In this document: in pieces, positions 27,992 to 35,233 of the stretch
Position numbering within the stretch: position 1 is the stretch's first letter
How the letters are laid out: each line of letters starts with the position of its first letter
DNA from: Bacteroidaceae bacterium
Lineage (GTDB): Bacteria > Bacteroidota > Bacteroidia > Bacteroidales > Bacteroidaceae
DNA: 35,358 nt
NCBI GenBank assembly: GCA_017466325.1
Contig: JAFTUK010000052.1
Location: 1-35,358, forward strand
Direction: 5' to 3'
Made by a program: the position numbers and the translations under genes
The notes under the pieces: generated by a model
What the model was told of the DNA's origin: nothing
Seen by the model: the letters and a program-made list of their open reading frames with translations, nothing else
Databases searched by the model: none

Positions 27992-28357
27992 ATGGAAAAG
28001 AAAGTAATGATTACCAGAATTAATGGAGTAAAAGAACAAGAAGTAGATACAGAGGCTCGCTATTATCTTTAAGAGGAATTACAGATAATAAAGTCTATTC
28101 AGCAAGGAGGAAAAGAAAGAGACACTGCTATTGAAAGACTTACGCAATCCAGGACAAGATTTGTTGCTGCTGTAGCCAAGAGGTATGCAAACAACAACTT
28201 GTCTATGGATGAACTCATAAAGGCAGGTAACAAAGGCTTGGTGCAAGCAGCTGAGAAATTTGACGAAAATAGAGGTTTCAAATTCATCTGCTATGCTATT
28301 TGGTGGATAAGACAGAGTATAGAAAACGAAATTAGTAATTCAAATAATCTGCAATGA
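27992..28357 (+). pseudogene. Mini sigma-70 (RpoD region 1.2-2.4) with an in-frame TAA
   Basis: The frame codes 121 codons interrupted once by TAA at 28070-28072, after 26 codons. Translation on both sides is in one frame: EARYYL, stop, EELQIIKSIQQGG, then RTRFVAAVAKRYANN, LSMDELIKAGNKGLVQAAEKFDENRGFKF and YAIWWIRQSI. This matches RpoD from the end of region 1.2 through 2.4 (core-binding 2.2 and -10-binding 2.3/2.4), close to Bacteroidetes RpoD. Regions 3 and 4 are absent: it stops naturally at TGA 28355-28357, overlapping the next start (ATGA). Only one stop and no frameshift are present, so it is either freshly broken, read through, restarted internally (in-frame ATG at 28205) or a sequencing error. 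Intact, it could bind RNA polymerase core without recognising a full promoter. Confidence 0.75.
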
Positions 28358-29610
28358 TGAACATAAAAGTACATAGAGGCCTGGAGCAAATAGGGGGGTG
28401 CATTACTGAAATCAGTACTGCGACTTCACGTGTCTTTATTGATTTTGGACAGAACTTACCCGGCAATGGTGAAGCAACAACACCCGAACAAGACAGGCTA
28501 ATGGTGGAAAACATCTTTGCTACTAATGCTAAAAAGCATGAAGCGGTGTTCTATACTCATGGCCATGAAGATCATGTTGGGCTGTTTGAATACATACCTC
28601 CTTATGTTCCACAATATATGAGCGATGGCACTAAGGAACTTTTGCTTATAAAATATAGAACTCTAAAGGAAGGTGTTGAACTTTCCCTTGCACAATTACA
28701 AAATGATGCAAATTCTATAAAAGAACAAATAGAAGAAGAAAACTTTAAAAAGTCAAATGCAGAAAATAAGATTAAGATAATTGCGAGGATGAACTCATGG
28801 GGTAGGACATCTCCTGGTAAGAAGCCAAGTCCTATTTTCATTGGTGATATCACAATTACACCCTTCTTTAATTGCCATTCTATTTATGATTCACACATGT
28901 TTCTTATAGAAGCAGATGGGAAACGCATTTGGCATACCGGTGACTATAGAGCACATGGCTATATGGGTAAAGGTTTATTTCCAACGTTAAGGAAGTATGC
29001 CACAAACATTGATACCCTTATCACGGAGGGTACAATGCTGAACCGGAATGATGAATGCATCCATGAATGTAAGGTGTCGGAAAAGATGGCCAATGTTATG
29101 AAAGCATTCAAGTACGTTTTTGTTCTGGCTTCAGCAACAGATATAGAAAGATTGGCTTCCATCAAAAATGCATCATCAGAGGCGAAGAAAACACTATATG
29201 TATGTTCAAAATTCATGGCATCCACAATGAAGTTCTTCACAGAGCGTGAGTCATCACTATCTCGAGGATTGTTTAATTTTTCTCCACGTATGTTACGGCT
29301 TAACGGATTGGATAGAATCAAAAAGAAGGGTTTTGTCCTTATTGCCGGAACTTCGCAAATATCACGTGTTAAAAAGTTATTAAAAGAACTTCCAATCGAA
29401 GAGACTCTTCTTATCTATTCATCCTGGGAGGGGTACTACACTATTCCTGAACAAATAGCCGCTAATCCTGGTTACAAGAATTTTCGTGAATTATTCTACA
29501 ACATCGTAGATATACATACTTCTGGCCATGCCGATAAAACTACAATAAAAAGGGTAATAGAAACAATCAATTCCAAAGAGGTTATTGTTATACATAAAGA
29601 AGGAGATTAA
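28354..29610 (+). CDS. Beta-CASP/RNase J-like MBL-fold metallo-hydrolase
   Basis: This 418-residue protein has the metallo-beta-lactamase zinc motifs: THGHEDH (H69, H71, D73, H74), the CHSIYDSHMFLIEADGKRIWHTGDYR strand with His and Asp ligands, and TEGTML, which resembles beta-CASP motif A. A SGHAD loop near the end is followed by VIVIHKEGD in place of the RNase J IHxE segment, and the protein stops there with no C-terminal RNase J domain. A charged coiled segment (about 110-150) is inserted in the MBL domain. RNase J-like nuclease or RNA-processing activity is likely but not certain. The start codon overlaps the mini-sigma stop, so translation is coupled. Starting at the second ATG (28357) is equally possible. 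Confidence 0.82.
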   Translation: MMNIKVHRGLEQIGGCITEISTATSRVFIDFGQNLPGNGEATTPEQDRLMVENIFATNAKKHEAVFYTHGHEDHVGLFEYIPPYVPQYMSDGTKELLLIKYRTLKEGVELSLAQLQNDANSIKEQIEEENFKKSNAENKIKIIARMNSWGRTSPGKKPSPIFIGDITITPFFNCHSIYDSHMFLIEADGKRIWHTGDYRAHGYMGKGLFPTLRKYATNIDTLITEGTMLNRNDECIHECKVSEKMANVMKAFKYVFVLASATDIERLASIKNASSEAKKTLYVCSKFMASTMKFFTERESSLSRGLFNFSPRMLRLNGLDRIKKKGFVLIAGTSQISRVKKLLKELPIEETLLIYSSWEGYYTIPEQIAANPGYKNFRELFYNIVDIHTSGHADKTTIKRVIETINSKEVIVIHKEGD

Positions 29611-29725
29611 CTAACATATTTGATTCAAGATTCCGAAAGTCTATATCCTTTAATTTTCACGAAATTCCGATATTTTTATAGAGTTCTCAGCAAAACTTTT
29701 AACCAGCAACTTGAATGCATTTAAT

Positions 29726-29825
29726 GTTGTGATTAAGTAACATATCTTATATATAATATACACCAATCCCCACAGGCACTGTACAAGGTGTTTGTGGGGA
29801 TGTTTTGTGTGGTAGTGGATATAAT
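29726..29825 (+). repeat. Right copy of island-flanking direct repeat
   Basis: Same 100-bp length as 23844-23943. It even keeps GTTGTGATTAAGTAA, which in the left copy encodes the last codons and stop of the GH2 protein, although no GH2 coding sequence precedes it here. It contains the same hairpin (see the separate entry). Confidence 0.85.
29766..29806 (+). terminator. Second copy of the terminator hairpin
   Basis: ATCCCCACA pairs with TGTGGGGAT and a TTTT run follows. Differences from the left copy in the upper stem keep pairing through G-U pairs, so the RNA fold is conserved. It would end the mini-sigma/MBL transcript. Confidence 0.7.
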
Positions 29826-30017
29826 AAAAATCTTTTACCTGTCCATCTCCAATAAAACTATTACTGATTTAGGAGGAGTGGCAATTCAAATGCCTCGTCA
29901 AAGAGTTCATCGCTATCTGCCGTGAACATACGAGTCGTAATGTTGTATGTAGCATATACACACCTGAATAAAGAGAACCAGTTTTATCCTGTTTCAAGGA
30001 GACAGATGATATGTAAG

Positions 30018-30043
30018 AACCTTCTTAGTAAGAACTTTATTAC
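30018..30043 (+). repeat. 26-bp direct repeat, left copy, flanking the four-helix cassette
   Basis: AACCTTCTTAGTAAGAAC and the following CTTTATTAC-type bases match 30913-30938 at 23 of 26 positions by eye. The core TTCTTA-g-TAAGAA is itself palindromic. Confidence 0.6.
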
Positions 30044-30051
30044 TAAGAAAC

Positions 30052-30081
30052 TTGTTACTTGATAATATTTTCCTATCTTTG
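30052..30081 (+). promoter_or_regulatory. Bacteroidetes-type promoter of the four-helix gene
   Basis: TTG (30052-30054) and TATCTTTG (30074-30081) are 19 bp apart. The start codon is 98 bp downstream, leaving a leader that includes the hairpin at 30099-30118 and the first CCTAGG units. Confidence 0.7.
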
Positions 30082-30098
30082 TAGGAGGAAAGTGAATT

Positions 30099-30140
30099 TA
30101 GGGTTTTTATAAACCCTAGGAAGACCTAGGACAACTTAGG
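30099..30140. repeat. Leader hairpin and upstream CCTAGG array
   Basis: TAGGGTTT-ttat-AAACCCTA (30099-30118) forms an 8-bp stem. CCTAGG follows at 30115 and 30125 and a variant CTTAGG at 30135, spaced exactly 10 bp, in phase with the unit length of the array after the gene. Confidence 0.7.
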
Positions 30141-30178
30141 AGCCCTAAAAAATAACCCTTACAAAGAAAAGAAAGGCC

Positions 30179-30847
30179 ATGGAGTATAACACGAAGGGCA
30201 CGGTGCTGAAGAAGGCTGTTGTGTGGAAGAATCTGTTCTTCTATCGCAAGAGCTATGCCATCTTTCAGTTGACGGTGGAATTCTGCAGGCGTTTCCTGCC
30301 TCCCCATGGCGACCGCACTGTGGACCAGATGGTGCAGGCGGCACGGTCGGGAAAGCAGAACATCATAGAGGGTAGCGAGGACGGCATGACCAGTTCGGAG
30401 ATGGAGATAAAACTGCTGAACGTGGCACGTGGAAGTCTGCAGGAACTTAGAGAGGATTATGTGGATTTCCTTAACACGCGCCATTTGTGCCTCTGGTCGT
30501 CCACGGAGCCAAGACAGGAGCGTCTGAAGGACTTCTGCCACTCGCACAACGACTTCGAGGACTATGCTCCCTTAGTGGAAAGAATGAATGCAGAGGAGTT
30601 TGCCAACCTGTTGCTTACCCTGTGCCACCAGACGGACAAGATGATGTGTGCCTATGTGGAGAAACTTGAACAACGCTTCGTCACCGAAGGCGGAATAAAA
30701 GAGCGGATGTATGCCGCCCGTACCGGTTACCGCAAGTCGCAGGACGAGTACATCAAGCGCCTGGAGGAAGAGAACCGTTTTCTTCGTGCAGAGAACGAAA
30801 GGCTGACAAGAATGATAGAGGAAATAGGAGGTGCTAGGAAATCCTAG
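30179..30847 (+). CDS. Four-helix-bundle protein with C-terminal suffix domain
   Basis: This 222-residue protein has an N-terminal half (about 15-125: WKNLFFYRKSYAIFQLTVEFC, DQMVQAARSGKQNIIEGSEDG, GSLQELREDYVDFL) typical of the four-helix-bundle family (23S rRNA intervening-sequence/S23 type, also related to the Avd accessory protein of diversity-generating retroelements). The C-terminal half matches the suffix-domain variant and ends in a coiled coil (about 190-216, RLEEENRFLRAENERLTRMIEEI). The family binds nucleic acid as a pentamer in Avd; the role of this subtype is not known to me. The last codons (GARKS, stop) are themselves made from the flanking CCTAGG repeat, with the TAG stop inside CCTAGG. 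No reverse transcriptase is nearby, so it is not a visible retroelement. Confidence 0.85.
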   Translation: MEYNTKGTVLKKAVVWKNLFFYRKSYAIFQLTVEFCRRFLPPHGDRTVDQMVQAARSGKQNIIEGSEDGMTSSEMEIKLLNVARGSLQELREDYVDFLNTRHLCLWSSTEPRQERLKDFCHSHNDFEDYAPLVERMNAEEFANLLLTLCHQTDKMMCAYVEKLEQRFVTEGGIKERMYAARTGYRKSQDEYIKRLEEENRFLRAENERLTRMIEEIGGARKS

Positions 30848-30898
30848 GAAACCCTAGGAGGACCTAGGAGAACCTAGGAAGACCTAGGACATCCTAGG
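30823..30898. repeat. 10-bp-periodic CCTAGG array after the four-helix gene
   Basis: Six perfect CCTAGG units start at 30843, 30853, 30863, 30873, 30883 and 30893. Decayed units GCTAGG (30833) and AATAGG (30823) lie inside the coding sequence in the same 10-bp phase. The period is close to one DNA turn, so all palindromes face nearly the same side of the helix. Confidence 0.85.
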
Positions 30899-30912
30899 AC
30901 ACTCTATGAGGG

Positions 30913-30938
30913 AACCTTCTTGATAAGAACTTCATTAC
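30913..30938 (+). repeat. 26-bp direct repeat, right copy
   Basis: Partner of 30018-30043 (AACCTTCTTGATAAGAAC and following bases). Together the two copies frame the promoter, arrays and four-helix gene as a ~920-bp cassette. Confidence 0.6.
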
Positions 30939-30954
30939 ATAAAATACACATACA

Positions 30955-33900
30955 ATGAGCAAGAAAATCTTATCTCTTATTGCATGCCTCGTGATAGGTA
31001 TGCTGGCAAGAGCCGAATCAGAGAATCCGTTGTGGATGCGTGGCGGTGTCATTTCACCCGACGGCAATAGTATAGCCTTCTCTTATATGGGAAACATCTA
31101 CACTGTTCCGTCTGCCGGTGGAGAGGCAAAGCAACTTACCACCAATGCCAGTTATGACGGTCATCCCATGTGGAGTCCTGACGGTAGTATGCTGGCATTC
31201 TGTAGCAACAGGGAAGGTTCTCTGGATGTCTTCATCATGTCTGCCACTGGTGGAAAGGCCGAGCGAGTCACCACCCATTCCTTCAACGAGTATCCGGCAG
31301 GATGGCTTGGCAATGATACCTTGCTCATACGCCGTGCAGGCAATCCCACGGTGAGCGAACTTACCTTCCCTGGTTCCACCTTTACCAGATTGTACAAGGT
31401 GGCTAAGAGCGGTGGGCGCCAGACCTTGTTCTCTGCCATATCCATGGACCATCTGAGCATGGCATCGGACGGACGTATATTATATAATAATGTGAAGGGC
31501 TACGAGGATCCCTGGCGCAAGCACCATACCAGCAGCATTGCGCGCGACATATACATGAAGGAGGGTGGGGCGTACAAGCGCATGACCACCTTTGCCGGCG
31601 AGGACCGCAACCCCGTATGGGCACCCGACGGTAAGGGATACTATTACCTGAGCGAGAAGGATGGTACATTCAACGTGTACCACTCCACTCTGGGCGGTGT
31701 GAGCAGGCAACTGACCAGTTTCAAGGGTAACCCCGTGCGCTATCTGAGCATCTCGTCCAATGGCCTGCTCTCCTTTGCCTACGACGGCGAACTCTACACC
31801 ATGGTGCCTGGCAAGGAACCAGTACGTGTGCCAGTGAAGATAAATACTGACATAGATACTGACAAGGTGATACGCAGCCTCACCACCCGTGGTGCCACGC
31901 ATGTGGCCGTATCTCCCAAGGGCAAGGACGTGGCCTTCATATTGAATGGTGACGTGTATGTTACCACCATTGACTTCAGCACCACAAAGCAGATAACCTG
32001 CACCCCCGAGCGCGAGCGTTGTGTAGACTTCCGTGCCGATGGCAGGGCTGTGGTTTACGATAGCGAGCGTGGCGGTATATGGAGCATCTACGAGTCGGAG
32101 ATAGTGAACGACAAGGAAGCCGTGATGACCTATTGCACCGAACTGAACGAACGTCGCCTTACCGATGGCGTTACCACCAGTTTCCAGCCACAATACAGCC
32201 CCGATGGCAAGAAGGTGGCATATTTCCAGAACAGGGAGGCCATCTGTGTTGTAGATGTCAAGTCGGGTAAAATGCATACCGCCATGGATGCCAAGTACAC
32301 ATATTCCTATTCCGACGGCGACCAGTACTTCACCTGGAGTCCTGACGGCAAGTGGCTTTTGGCCAACTACATGGGCAATGGCGGATGGAACAATGTAGAC
32401 GTTGCTCTTATAGATGCCGAGGGAAAGGACGAACCCGTCAACCTGACACAAAGCGGCTACACCGACTCGCGTCCACGCTGGGTCATGGGCGGTAAGGCCA
32501 TGATTTTTGCCAGCGACAGGGCAGGTTATCGAAGCCATGGCAGTTGGGGTGCACACCGCGATGTCTATATCACATTCTTCGATGACGAAGCCTACAACAA
32601 GTTCCGCATGAACAAGGAAGACAGGTCACTGCTCGAGGAATCCGAGAAGAAGGACAAGAAGTCTGAGAAGAAGGACAGTACCGAGAAGGAGAAGAAGGTG
32701 GAGGCACTGGAACTACAGTTGGACAACCTCGACGACCGTACCATGCGCCTTACATTCCAGTCATCGCACCTGTCCGATGCGGTGATGAACAACGAGGGTA
32801 CACGCCTCTATTATCTTGCCCCCCACAACGGCAACATGGCTCTCTGGGTCCGCGACTTCGTTGAGGAGCGTACGGAGTTGAAGATGCAACGCATAGATGC
32901 ACGTTCGTTCCAACTTGACAAGAGCGGCAACACCTGTTATTTCATCGGTCAGGGCGGTACCCTGTGCCAACTCAATCTCAATTCCGCTTCTGTCAAGACC
33001 ATACCGTTCGAGGCATTCACCGTGACACAGCCTGCCAAGACTCAGGCATACAACTTCGAGCACATCTGGCGCCAGACAAAGGAGAAACTCTACGACCCCG
33101 GCATGAACGGTGCCGACTGGGAGCGCCTCTACACGACATACAAGCGTTTCCTTCCCCATATCAACAACGGTTATGACTTTGCCGAGATGGCAAGCGAATT
33201 GCTTGGCGAACTCAACGTGAGCCATACCGGTTGCCGTTATCATGCTCCCTCCAGTTCATTGCCTGTGGCTCAGTTGGGCATCATCCCCGACGAGACATAC
33301 CAGGGCGAGGGCATCAGGGTGGCAGAGGTGCTTTCGGGCGGTCCGCTGGATGTGTGCAAGGACATCAAGGCCGGCAGCATCATCACTTCCATAGACGGAA
33401 TGAAGATAGAGGCTTGTGCCGACTACTATCCCATGCTCGCCGGCAAGGCCGGCAAGGCCACACGCCTTAGCATCAAGGGCGAGAAGAAGGAGATAGTGGT
33501 ACGCCCAATCTCGTGGGGCAAGCAGGAGGAATTGCTCTACAAGCGATGGGTGCGTCGCAACGAGCACATGGTGGACAGCCTTTCCGGCGGACGTCTGGCC
33601 TATGTACACATAGAAGCCATGAATGCCGCCTCCTTCCACGAATTCTACAAGAACCTGCTTTCCGAGAAGAACCGTATGCGCGATGCCGTTATCGTAGACA
33701 CCAGGCACAATGGTGGCGGATGGTTGCACAACGATGTATGCATAGCCCTCTCGGGCAAGGCCTACTCACGTTTTACCCCGCGTGGCAAGTTCATAGGCAA
33801 CGACCCCTTCGACCGTTGGGTGAAGCCCTCGTGCATGCTTGTATGCGAGGACAACTATTCCAATGCCCACGGCACTCCCTGGCTCTACAAGGAAATGGGT

Positions 33901-34131
33901 ATAGGCAAACTCATAGGTGCTCCCGTTCCCGGTACCATGACCGCAGTATGGTGGGAGAACATCGGCCAGTACACATTCGGCATACCCCAGGTGGGCACCA
34001 AGGACAACCGCGGCAACTATCTCGAGAACCAGCAACTGGAACCCGACATCGAGTGCTACGTTACACCCGAGGACATGCTCCGCGGTGTGGACACTCAGAT
34101 TCAGGCGGCGGTAAAGGAATTGATGAAGTAA
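30955..34131 (+). CDS. Tricorn-like S41 family protease
   Basis: This 1058-residue exported protease has a signal peptide (about 1-20) and an N-terminal beta-propeller of PD40/WD40-like repeats (about 25-330, with WSPDG, WAPDGKGYY motifs). A second propeller region (about 330-660) is interrupted by a Lys/Glu-rich linker (about 555-580). A core-1 helical part, a PDZ domain (about 775-850) and the S41 catalytic domain (about 870-1055) follow. The family's catalytic His and Ser should be H757 (NVSHTG) and S969 (EDNYSNAHG); Tricorn has H746 and S965 in a protein of similar size. Such proteins degrade peptides in the periplasm. It stands alone, with no partner aminopeptidase in view. Confidence 0.93.
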   Translation: MSKKILSLIACLVIGMLARAESENPLWMRGGVISPDGNSIAFSYMGNIYTVPSAGGEAKQLTTNASYDGHPMWSPDGSMLAFCSNREGSLDVFIMSATGGKAERVTTHSFNEYPAGWLGNDTLLIRRAGNPTVSELTFPGSTFTRLYKVAKSGGRQTLFSAISMDHLSMASDGRILYNNVKGYEDPWRKHHTSSIARDIYMKEGGAYKRMTTFAGEDRNPVWAPDGKGYYYLSEKDGTFNVYHSTLGGVSRQLTSFKGNPVRYLSISSNGLLSFAYDGELYTMVPGKEPVRVPVKINTDIDTDKVIRSLTTRGATHVAVSPKGKDVAFILNGDVYVTTIDFSTTKQITCTPERERCVDFRADGRAVVYDSERGGIWSIYESEIVNDKEAVMTYCTELNERRLTDGVTTSFQPQYSPDGKKVAYFQNREAICVVDVKSGKMHTAMDAKYTYSYSDGDQYFTWSPDGKWLLANYMGNGGWNNVDVALIDAEGKDEPVNLTQSGYTDSRPRWVMGGKAMIFASDRAGYRSHGSWGAHRDVYITFFDDEAYNKFRMNKEDRSLLEESEKKDKKSEKKDSTEKEKKVEALELQLDNLDDRTMRLTFQSSHLSDAVMNNEGTRLYYLAPHNGNMALWVRDFVEERTELKMQRIDARSFQLDKSGNTCYFIGQGGTLCQLNLNSASVKTIPFEAFTVTQPAKTQAYNFEHIWRQTKEKLYDPGMNGADWERLYTTYKRFLPHINNGYDFAEMASELLGELNVSHTGCRYHAPSSSLPVAQLGIIPDETYQGEGIRVAEVLSGGPLDVCKDIKAGSIITSIDGMKIEACADYYPMLAGKAGKATRLSIKGEKKEIVVRPISWGKQEELLYKRWVRRNEHMVDSLSGGRLAYVHIEAMNAASFHEFYKNLLSEKNRMRDAVIVDTRHNGGGWLHNDVCIALSGKAYSRFTPRGKFIGNDPFDRWVKPSCMLVCEDNYSNAHGTPWLYKEMGIGKLIGAPVPGTMTAVWWENIGQYTFGIPQVGTKDNRGNYLENQQLEPDIECYVTPEDMLRGVDTQIQAAVKELMK

Positions 34132-34142
34132 AATGAACGGTG

Positions 34143-34216
34143 AGTGGTGAGCGGTGAGCGGATGAGCTGGGGTAGGGACGTTGCAGGTCTTTCGGACGCT
34201 GCACGCAGCGTCCCTA
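34143..34216. repeat. Short tandem GTGAGCG and TAGGGACG inverted repeat
   Basis: GTGAGTG/GTGAGCG copies (34146-34161) are followed by TAGGGACG (34173-34180), paired with CGTCCCTA (34209-34216), and an alternative inner hairpin GACGCTGC-ac-GCAGCGTC (34195-34212). It looks like a dispersed intergenic repeat and could end the protease transcript. Confidence 0.5.
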
Positions 34217-34313
34217 CTGCTGGCTGTTACTTTCCTCTCTACTTAATTCGTAATATTCCGATTACTCCTATTACTCCAATATCCTCTTCACATTCCCCAA
34301 AACATAACCACAA

Positions 34314-35045
34314 ATGAGCATAACTATAGATACCAAAAAGGACCCCATGGGTGCTGCCATTGCCGAGTATTATGCCAAGGGCAGGGCAGCAAGGCTGAGG
34401 GTGTTTTCCAGTCAGTTCTACGAGGACGAGATACCTGTAGATACCCTTTTCAGGACTTTGGAGGACATGCCGCCACAGGAGCAGGAAGCCCTGCGCCTGT
34501 GTCGCGGCCGTGTGCTTGATGTAGGCGCAGGTTCCGGTTGTCATTCCCTGGAACTCATGAATAGAGGCATGGATGTGATGGCAATAGACATATCCACGCT
34601 TTCCGTGGACGTGATGAGGCAGCGGGGCATAGATGCCAGAGTTGTGGATTTCTTCGACAAGACCTTCGACGAGAAGTTCGACACCATCCTCATGGCCATG
34701 AACGGAATAGGCATTGTGGGCAAGATAGAGCGCCTGCCCGAGTTCTTCATGCGCCTGAAGCAAATCCTTGCCCCCGGCGGACAGGTGCTGCTCGATTCCT
34801 CCGATATCCGTTATGTCTTCGAGAACGAGGACGGTTCCTTCGACATCAACCTTGCCGGTGCCTACTATGGCGAGATAGACTACCGCATGCAATACCGTGG
34901 CGTAAAGGGAGAACCCTTCGACTGGCTCTACATTGACTTTGACACCCTCTCCATGTATGCCAATGAGCATGGCTTTCTGTGCGAGAAGTGCATTGACGGA
35001 GAGCACTACGACTATCTGGCAAGGTTGGCTGTTGGTCACAAATAA
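34314..35045 (+). CDS. Class I SAM-dependent methyltransferase
   Basis: This 243-residue protein has the SAM-binding motif I VLDVGAGSGCHSLEL (about 66-80), an acidic residue ending strand 2 (VMAIDIS) and a DTILMAMNGIG strand as motif IV. No substrate-specific domain is present, so it could methylate a small molecule, protein or RNA. The length is that of a bare Rossmann-fold methyltransferase with a short N-terminal cap. No operon partner is seen: the previous gene ends 182 bp upstream. Confidence 0.85.
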   Translation: MSITIDTKKDPMGAAIAEYYAKGRAARLRVFSSQFYEDEIPVDTLFRTLEDMPPQEQEALRLCRGRVLDVGAGSGCHSLELMNRGMDVMAIDISTLSVDVMRQRGIDARVVDFFDKTFDEKFDTILMAMNGIGIVGKIERLPEFFMRLKQILAPGGQVLLDSSDIRYVFENEDGSFDINLAGAYYGEIDYRMQYRGVKGEPFDWLYIDFDTLSMYANEHGFLCEKCIDGEHYDYLARLAVGHK

Positions 35046-35115
35046 ACTATGGTACTTCTAATTTATCATAGCTCCTATTTTCTGTAGTCGGTGGCCAATG
35101 TTTCCCAATCATGTT

Positions 35116-35183
35116 CCAGTACTCTCGTGGGAGTATTGCAGTACTCTCGCGGGGAAACTGTAGTACTCTCACGGGAGTACTGG
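35116..35183. repeat. Three tandem 22-bp palindromic units
   Basis: Three units CAGTACTC-tcgyg-GGAGTAYTG-like start near 35117, 35139 and 35161. The first and third are near-perfect inverted repeats; the middle has a decayed right arm (GGGGAAACTG). They lie between the methyltransferase gene and the insertion sequence. Confidence 0.75.
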
Positions 35184-35200
35184 CGACAAAGTTCAGCGCC

Positions 35201-35225
35201 ACTGGCGGTTCATTTTATCGGCTCA
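35201..35225. repeat. Copy of the window-start GGCGGT repeat, cut at the insertion sequence edge
   Basis: ACTGGCGGTTCATTTTATCG repeats the unit seen at 1-56, but the right arm breaks off at GGCTCAGTAG, which may be the terminal inverted repeat of the adjacent insertion sequence (inference). Confidence 0.5.
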
Positions 35226-35233
35226 GTAGTTAA

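Larger units (their letters stand above)
23844..29825. other. AT-rich accessory island of three operons
   Basis: Between the two ~100-bp repeats base composition drops sharply. For example, 26401-26460 has 14 G+C of 60, while neighbouring glycosidase sequence is above 50 percent. The island carries a split DnaE-like pair, a WYL regulator, two PD-(D/E)XK proteins, a mini sigma-70 and a beta-CASP hydrolase. Three copies of one palindrome precede the three operons. No integrase, transposase or tRNA is inside, so how it moved is not visible. Confidence 0.7.
29611..30178 (+). other. Gene-free stretch: island end, repeat, promoter
   Basis: This 568-bp stretch holds, in order: about 115 bp of AT-rich sequence with no signal seen; the right copy of the flanking repeat (29726-29825); about 190 bp with only a 40-codon minus-strand open remnant ending at 29861 and no upstream start; a 26-bp direct repeat (30018-30043); a promoter (30052-30081); and a hairpin with the first CCTAGG units (30099-30140). 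Confidence 0.6.

Noticed and set aside
29861-29985. Minus-strand 40-codon open stretch (RMFTADSDELFDEAFELPLLLNQ-type end)
   Set aside because: It has a stop just upstream in the same frame, no start codon context and no recognised family; at best a gene remnant, so not called.
30179-30847. Diversity-generating retroelement with Avd-like protein
   Set aside because: No reverse transcriptase or template/variable repeat pair with A-to-N changes is found nearby.
35116-35183. Short CRISPR array
   Set aside because: The units are contiguous palindromes without spacers, and no cas genes are near.
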